Below, one piece after another: positions 60,736 through 64,000 of a stretch of 64,000 nucleotides of DNA. The first letter of the stretch is position 1. Each line of letters opens with the position of its first letter. Made by a program: the position numbers and the translations under genes. The DNA is from a virus. The notes below the pieces were generated by a model. That model worked only from the letters and a program-made list of their open reading frames with translations. It was not told the origin of the DNA and did no database searches. Location: the IMG/VR virus record IMGVR_UViG_3300025168_000077, positions 1-64,000 of that record; one strand, given 5' to 3'.

Positions 60736-60935
60736 ATCGCCCCCATCTTCTTAAGCAGAATGTCAGCGAACACTTCGCAGTGATCGTTGAACAGGTTGTT
60801 GTCCTTGGACCAGGCGCTCTTGAGCAGAGTCTCGCACAGCTCCATGATCTCTGACGGACCAAGGTTCTCCACGAGTGTGGCTGCGATCAATCGCCTTGAC
60901 CTTTCGTTGTTGGGTACAGCGGTGGCTTCCATCAT
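60732..60935 (-). CDS. Hypothetical 67-residue protein
   Basis: A mainly helical protein (RRLIAATLVENLGPSEIMEL). The two ATG codons at 60935 and 60932 both overlap the upstream stop region. GGAGACGC favours the first. No family recognised. Confidence 0.6.
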   Translation of the reverse strand: MMEATAVPNNERSRRLIAATLVENLGPSEIMELCETLLKSAWSKDNNLFNDHCEVFADILLKKMGAM

Positions 60936-61189
60936 GCGTCTCCTACAGGGTTCAGTGCCGTGGACAGTTCGTCCATGGCGTGGGTGGTTTCTTCGTATCG
61001 AATGGCTTCTTGGTGTTCACGACACCCATCGCAGGTGCCTTCTTCGTTGTCGGGACCAACGGCGTCGTCGCAGTTGACGGATATGCAAGGGCGGCAAGCG
61101 CACTCAACGGTCCCGCTCAAGTGGTACTCCTGGTCGCACGTTTCGCACACGCGGTAGTACATGCCCCAGTCTGCTGGCAATCCACTCAT
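60932..61189 (-). CDS. Cys-rich zinc protein, 85 residues
   Basis: Multiple Cys residues arranged CETC...CACRPC...C...CDGC (VCETCDQEYHLSGTVECACR) indicate one or two zinc sites; the tail is helical and acidic. In the MTase operon with overlaps on both sides. Function unknown; possibly a DNA-binding partner of the methylase. Confidence 0.6.
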   Translation of the reverse strand: MSGLPADWGMYYRVCETCDQEYHLSGTVECACRPCISVNCDDAVGPDNEEGTCDGCREHQEAIRYEETTHAMDELSTALNPVGDA

Positions 61190-61728
61190 CGCGCACCTCC
61201 TTTGAACTTGGCCCCTCTTTTCCCTCGACGAATGTCCCTTCCCTCACGACGCAATCGATATGCGGTCATTGATGCTGCTTGCAAAGACCTCTTGGTGACG
61301 GGCACACCGATGGCTGTAAGGAAGTCGCGGGGGCCATCGCCCTGGTTCCAGATGTGAGCGAACGTGTGTATGGTCAAGGGCTTGATCGATCTGAACACCA
61401 ACGCAAGATTATGGATCGTCACGCCTTTATCATCCACCGCCTCCAAATAGTTACCGCCAGGAGCAAGGGTGTATCCAGGAGGTATCTCGCCAGGAGGTAT
61501 GTAGGCGGGTGCGGGGGTAACGACTGGCTCTACCTCATTGGCTTTCGCCGAGGACTTCTCGCGAACAGAGTCGTCAAGCCAACTCACGCATTGCTTCTTG
61601 GCTGCCTCGTTGATGATCCATGCTGCGGCAGGGGGGTCAGGTTGCTTCACCGATTCCATGGCCCAGCGTACAACGCACGCCATCTCGTCTCGGGTCAGTG
61701 TCAGTGTCAGTGGTTTCTTCTCAGCCAT
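61186..61728 (-). CDS. Hypothetical protein, 180 residues
   Basis: Helical N terminus (LTRDEMACVVRWAMESVKQP), a Pro-rich middle (YIPPGEIPPGYTLAPGG), and a basic Arg/Lys C terminus (TAYRLRREGRDIRRGKRGAK). ATG 61728 is preferred over 61731 because AGGAGG then sits at the normal distance. The basic end suggests nucleic-acid binding; no family recognised. Confidence 0.6.
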   Translation of the reverse strand: MAEKKPLTLTLTRDEMACVVRWAMESVKQPDPPAAAWIINEAAKKQCVSWLDDSVREKSSAKANEVEPVVTPAPAYIPPGEIPPGYTLAPGGNYLEAVDDKGVTIHNLALVFRSIKPLTIHTFAHIWNQGDGPRDFLTAIGVPVTKRSLQAASMTAYRLRREGRDIRRGKRGAKFKGGAR

Positions 61729-61802
61729 CATGCACCTCCTGTACGCACGGGGCGTCGTGAGAGAGAGCGGTAGGTCGGTCGGGGTTGCTTGAAGTAAAGC
61801 AT
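61728..61802 (-). CDS. 24-residue leader ORF
   Basis: Encodes MLYFKQPRPTYRSLSRRPVR then TGGA. AAGGAAACGACA precedes the ATG, a context like that of genes at 1196, 2285 and 46703. Its TGA overlaps the next ATG. Probably a leader peptide that couples translation to the 180-residue gene. Confidence 0.45.
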   Translation of the reverse strand: MLYFKQPRPTYRSLSRRPVRTGGA

Positions 61803-61845
61803 TGTCGTTTCCTTCTGAGGGCGGGAAGTGTGTACCCTCGTAGAG

Positions 61846-61874
61846 TGCTTATGGCAGCCATACCTCATCGTCAA
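61846..61874 (-). promoter_or_regulatory. Predicted promoter of the methylase operon
   Basis: On the minus strand, TTGACG (61874-61869) and TAAGCA (61851-61846) are 17 bases apart. AACAAC/GTTGTT (61873-61878 and 61884-61889) lies at its upstream edge and may be an operator or a weak terminator for the other direction. Confidence 0.5.
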
Positions 61875-62002
61875 CAACCACATGTTGTTTTTATTGAGAA
61901 ACCTTGTAAGTGTTTGATATTGTTGGGTTGCGTAAAAGAGGCCACATTATGTCCTTGACGCACTGTTCTATTCCGTTAAGGCATAGCCACAAGGAGCAAA
62001 TC

Positions 62003-62206
62003 ATGGACACTTTTTCAATCTACTGGACTGACCTCTCGGGCACTCAACACACGGAGATGAAGTACAAACCAATGGACGACATCAAGCCTGCGCTGGGTCG
62101 CCTGCTGCGTGGGCCAGGTCGCGCTGTGGTTAAGGAACTCATCGTTGTTGATGCGCTGGACTGCACTGTACTCAAGGCCGTTGATGGCAAGTTGGTATTC
62201 CCATGA
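62003..62206 (+). CDS. Hypothetical protein, 67 residues
   Basis: A small beta/alpha product (FSIYWTDLSGTQHTEMKYKP, VVKELIVVDALDCTVLKAVD). ATG 62003 follows AAGGAGCAAATC; an earlier in-frame start at 61910 has no ribosome site. TTGACGCA at 61955 matches the -35 context of the other promoters but I find no good -10. Its stop overlaps the next ATG. Confidence 0.6.
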   Translation: MDTFSIYWTDLSGTQHTEMKYKPMDDIKPALGRLLRGPGRAVVKELIVVDALDCTVLKAVDGKLVFP

Positions 62207-62637
62207 GCTACACAATCGTTGACATGAGCAATGACTCTGATGGTTACTTCGCTGAGATCAGATGGAACGATGAGTTTGTGGTTGGGTTCTTCCACCCATG
62301 GATGACGACGATGGCACTGCGTGAGCTTGAGAAGATGGGCGGTCCTTGTGACCAGCGCAATGGCATCTTCTCCCAGGAGGTTTCACGTAGGGTCAACAGG
62401 CTGCACCGTGCGGTGCCTTGCCATGGCCCCTCGGCTCTCGGGGAGCCAGGCTGTAACGCTGGCGTGGGTCAGCCTTGCAAGCGCCCCTCGGGGCACGAGA
62501 CCTACTTGGGCGTACCCCATGCACCAAGGGTGGAGGCGTTTGATCGGTGGCTGGTTGAGTTGGCCAATGAGATGGGGTTTAAGAACAACTTCCCCTCGTT
62601 GGATGACTTGGGTGTAACGCACCATTACCCAGTTTGA
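62203..62637 (+). CDS. Protein with phage zinc-binding domain at C terminus
   Basis: 144 residues. The segment GCNAGVGQPCKRPSGHETYL followed by PHAPR resembles the small phage zinc-binding module with CPxCGA.PGxPC...H..R (Phage_zn_bind type). The N-terminal half is alpha/beta (YFAEIRWNDEFVVGFFHPWM). ATGA overlap with the preceding gene. It ends just before the GTAAC-repeat region. Confidence 0.65.
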   Translation: MSYTIVDMSNDSDGYFAEIRWNDEFVVGFFHPWMTTMALRELEKMGGPCDQRNGIFSQEVSRRVNRLHRAVPCHGPSALGEPGCNAGVGQPCKRPSGHETYLGVPHAPRVEAFDRWLVELANEMGFKNNFPSLDDLGVTHHYPV

Positions 62638-62639
62638 AC

Positions 62640-62953
62640 CTTGCTTATTGTCATAATCACAGTGAATGTAACGCGGTGTAACGAACGTGCGTTACGGAAT
62701 AGTGCAGGTTGAACGCCCACTTTCAAAAGTGTAACAATGTAACGCAGTTTGGAGAGGGTGTATATGTGGGGAAAAAACTACGGCCTATGCTTAATACGTA
62801 ACGATGGGCTCTCACCCGCGCATATGGTACTATGTTGAAAGAGCGTTACATTGTTACACTGTTTAATAAGTAAGTTTGTACCTTGGTTTTTGTGTAACGC
62901 AGCAGTGTTACAAGGGTGTAACAGCGTTACAAGTTGGACTTGGCATGAGTTGA
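62640..62953. repeat. Non-coding region with twelve GTAAC/GTTAC repeats
   Basis: Twelve GTAAC or GTTAC pentamers lie at 62668, 62678, 62691, 62731, 62739, 62798, 62845, 62853, 62894, 62907, 62918 and 62926, against about 0.6 expected by chance. The extended form TGTAACGC occurs three times, and its reverse GCGTTAC(A/G) three times. The two orientations are mixed, with several close pairs. The TerS-like gene starts right after. This suggests a protein-binding array: packaging (pac/cos) site, origin iterons or operator. Confidence 0.7.
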
Positions 62954-63496
62954 ATGGTAAGCTGGGGTATGGATAATGATGAGCCTAATGAACAGATGGT
63001 TTCTCCAGCGAGTGCTGACTTGCATGTTGTTTCGACCACTGTAGTTCCAGCAGGTGAAGCCGAAGTAGCTGCAATGTTGGCTGAGCAAGTACGATTCTCA
63101 GATGAACCAGAGACTCAAGCACTTGCGTACAGACTTCTGGAAGCAGGTCACACCGTACGATCCACCGCCAGGCGCCTCGGCGTTAGGCCGACCACCGTGT
63201 GGAGTTGGTCCACTGACCCGGAAGGGCAAGAGGCCATCCAAGCAGGGCAGGCCCGCCGTCGATCCGTCTTGGGCGAGGGGATGGAGGAGGCAGCTGAAGC
63301 CGCACTGAGTTCCCTGCTCGAAGTGGCAACCGACCTTGCGGCAGCACCGAGAGACCGGGTCAAAGCATCCGAGGCAATCCTTGACCGATGCGGTATTACT
63401 CCCCACCAATCAACTGATCAAACCACCGTGGCCGTCACTGTTGATGTAGACTTTGACGAGAGACTGGCTCGCATCGTGGCCGGGGCTCAGTCATAA
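62954..63496 (+). CDS. Terminase small-subunit-like HTH protein
   Basis: 180 residues. Residues 53-82 carry a homeodomain-like HTH (LLEAGHTVRSTARRLGVRPT, TVWSWSTDPE), followed by helices (MEEAAEAALSSLLEVATDLA) and PRDRVKASEAILDRCGITP, a pattern common to small terminase subunits and related phage HTH proteins. Small subunits bind repeated sites near their own gene; the GTAAC array just upstream fits. The large subunit is far away on the other strand. ATG 62954 is used; ATG 62969 is an alternative. Confidence 0.55.
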   Translation: MVSWGMDNDEPNEQMVSPASADLHVVSTTVVPAGEAEVAAMLAEQVRFSDEPETQALAYRLLEAGHTVRSTARRLGVRPTTVWSWSTDPEGQEAIQAGQARRRSVLGEGMEEAAEAALSSLLEVATDLAAAPRDRVKASEAILDRCGITPHQSTDQTTVAVTVDVDFDERLARIVAGAQS

Positions 63497-63527
63497 GTTA
63501 AGTAGTCCATTCATTAGGAGACTCATC

Positions 63528-63875
63528 ATGTACGACGACCAACCAACTCTCATCATGGTTAAGCGATCTATCGCCGGCCCCGACATCATCACTCCCGGCA
63601 TGGGATTCCAGAAGGCGCGCAAGGCGATGCTCCATGCCGAAGGTCTGGACGCCGGTGCCCCGTGCCCACATCCCGGCAAGTCCGAACCGGCTGAATCCCC
63701 CGGCAAGTCCGAAGCTCAACCCGGCGACCACCAGGCCGAGATGAAACAGATTGCAGAGGAGTTGTACAAGGCATCTAAGATGCACAAGGGTCAAGCCGAT
63801 AGGCTCATGGGCTACGTCAAAGGTGAATCGAAAGATGAGTCAGACAGCTACGGAGACAAGAAGGAGCTGGACTAA
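63528..63875 (+). CDS. Hypothetical protein, 115 residues
   Basis: ATG 63528 follows TTAGGAGACTCATC. A Pro/Gly-rich middle (PHPGKSEPAESPGKSEAQPG) and a charged helical C terminus (MKQIAEELYKASKMHKGQAD). No family. Stop overlaps the next ATG (TAATG). Confidence 0.55.
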   Translation: MYDDQPTLIMVKRSIAGPDIITPGMGFQKARKAMLHAEGLDAGAPCPHPGKSEPAESPGKSEAQPGDHQAEMKQIAEELYKASKMHKGQADRLMGYVKGESKDESDSYGDKKELD

Positions 63876-64000
63876 TGTCGAAGAACCCGTACACCGGCGA
63901 GTTCCTTACGCAGCGGCGCACCCGCTTCCTGCCCAAGTCGTTCCCCCCGGTCATCCCCACCGGCGAGCGCAACACCTACGTGGTGGGCTCCAAGAAGACC
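63875..64000 (+). CDS. Partial CDS cut by the window edge
   Basis: Starts MSKNPYTGEFLTQRRTRFLP and is open to the end. TAATG with the 115-residue gene. GC content rises here. The product cannot be identified from 42 residues. Confidence 0.5.
   Translation, partial: MSKNPYTGEFLTQRRTRFLPKSFPPVIPTGERNTYVVGSKKT

Noticed and set aside
1-64000. CRISPR array, rRNA, insertion sequence or integrase
   Set aside because: No regularly spaced direct repeats of CRISPR length, no rRNA stretches, no transposase or recombinase motifs were found on reading both strands by eye.

Overview
The window is almost entirely the genome of a tailed double-stranded DNA bacteriophage. The evidence is a large terminase, portal, scaffolding protein, major capsid protein, a long tail/ejection/fibre block, a lysis cassette and a phage-type replication module, all tightly packed with stop/start overlaps (TAATG, ATGA, GTGA). 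I see no rRNA, no convincing tRNA, no integrase and no CRISPR array. Alanine/lysine-rich internal proteins and a 2989-residue polyvalent protein, with no tape-measure or sheath gene, suggest a short-tailed (podovirus-like) virion; this is inference. Canonical AGGAG-type ribosome sites and sigma70-like promoters point to an ordinary bacterial host, which I cannot name. The right edge cuts a gene, so the genome continues.

Layout: (1) 1-330, a C/T-rich low-complexity island. (2) 392-2285, minus strand: a DUF932 protein, two unknown proteins and a 32-residue membrane peptide. (3) 2286-3017, a 730-base divergent control region. (4) 3018-6611, plus strand: a ribbon-helix-helix-like regulator, small zinc-ribbon proteins and two neighbouring DUF2589-type proteins, interrupted by two minus-strand membrane genes (4233-4950). 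(5) 6750-14895, minus strand: scaffold, small basic proteins, portal and large terminase. (6) 15104-24598, plus strand: major capsid, decoration, connector and tail proteins. (7) 24629-38358: five translationally coupled genes, probably virion ejection proteins plus a fibre tip, including the 2989-residue protein with JAMM-like, GNAT, ADP-ribosyltransferase-like and HExxH zincin segments. (8) 38419-44663: fibre proteins and four related ~122-residue proteins. (9) 43718-46270: lysis, with several one- or two-TM proteins and a YkuD-like endolysin. (10) 46274-46594, minus strand: a Cro/CI-type regulator divergent from (11) 46703-59677, replication and recombination: SNF2-like helicase, Cas4-like Fe-S nuclease, Sak4-like ATPase, a probable single-strand binding protein, a uracil-DNA-glycosylase/DNA polymerase I fusion, a Rad50/SbcC-like ATPase and a DUF927-type helicase. 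(12) 59674-61802, minus strand: a small operon with an MT-A70 adenine methyltransferase. (13) 62003-64000, plus strand: small genes, a GTAAC-repeat region and a TerS-like protein.

How it fits together: a 14-bp perfect palindrome at 46640-46653 touches both -35 boxes between the regulator and the replication genes and is the obvious lysis/replication switch. The head genes are split into two divergent transcripts that meet at 14896-15103. The most unusual points are the UDG-polymerase fusion, the degenerate P-loops in several ATPases, the multi-enzyme giant protein, the four-paralogue fibre array, the DUF2589 pair, and the twelve GTAAC/GTTAC sites just upstream of the TerS-like gene.
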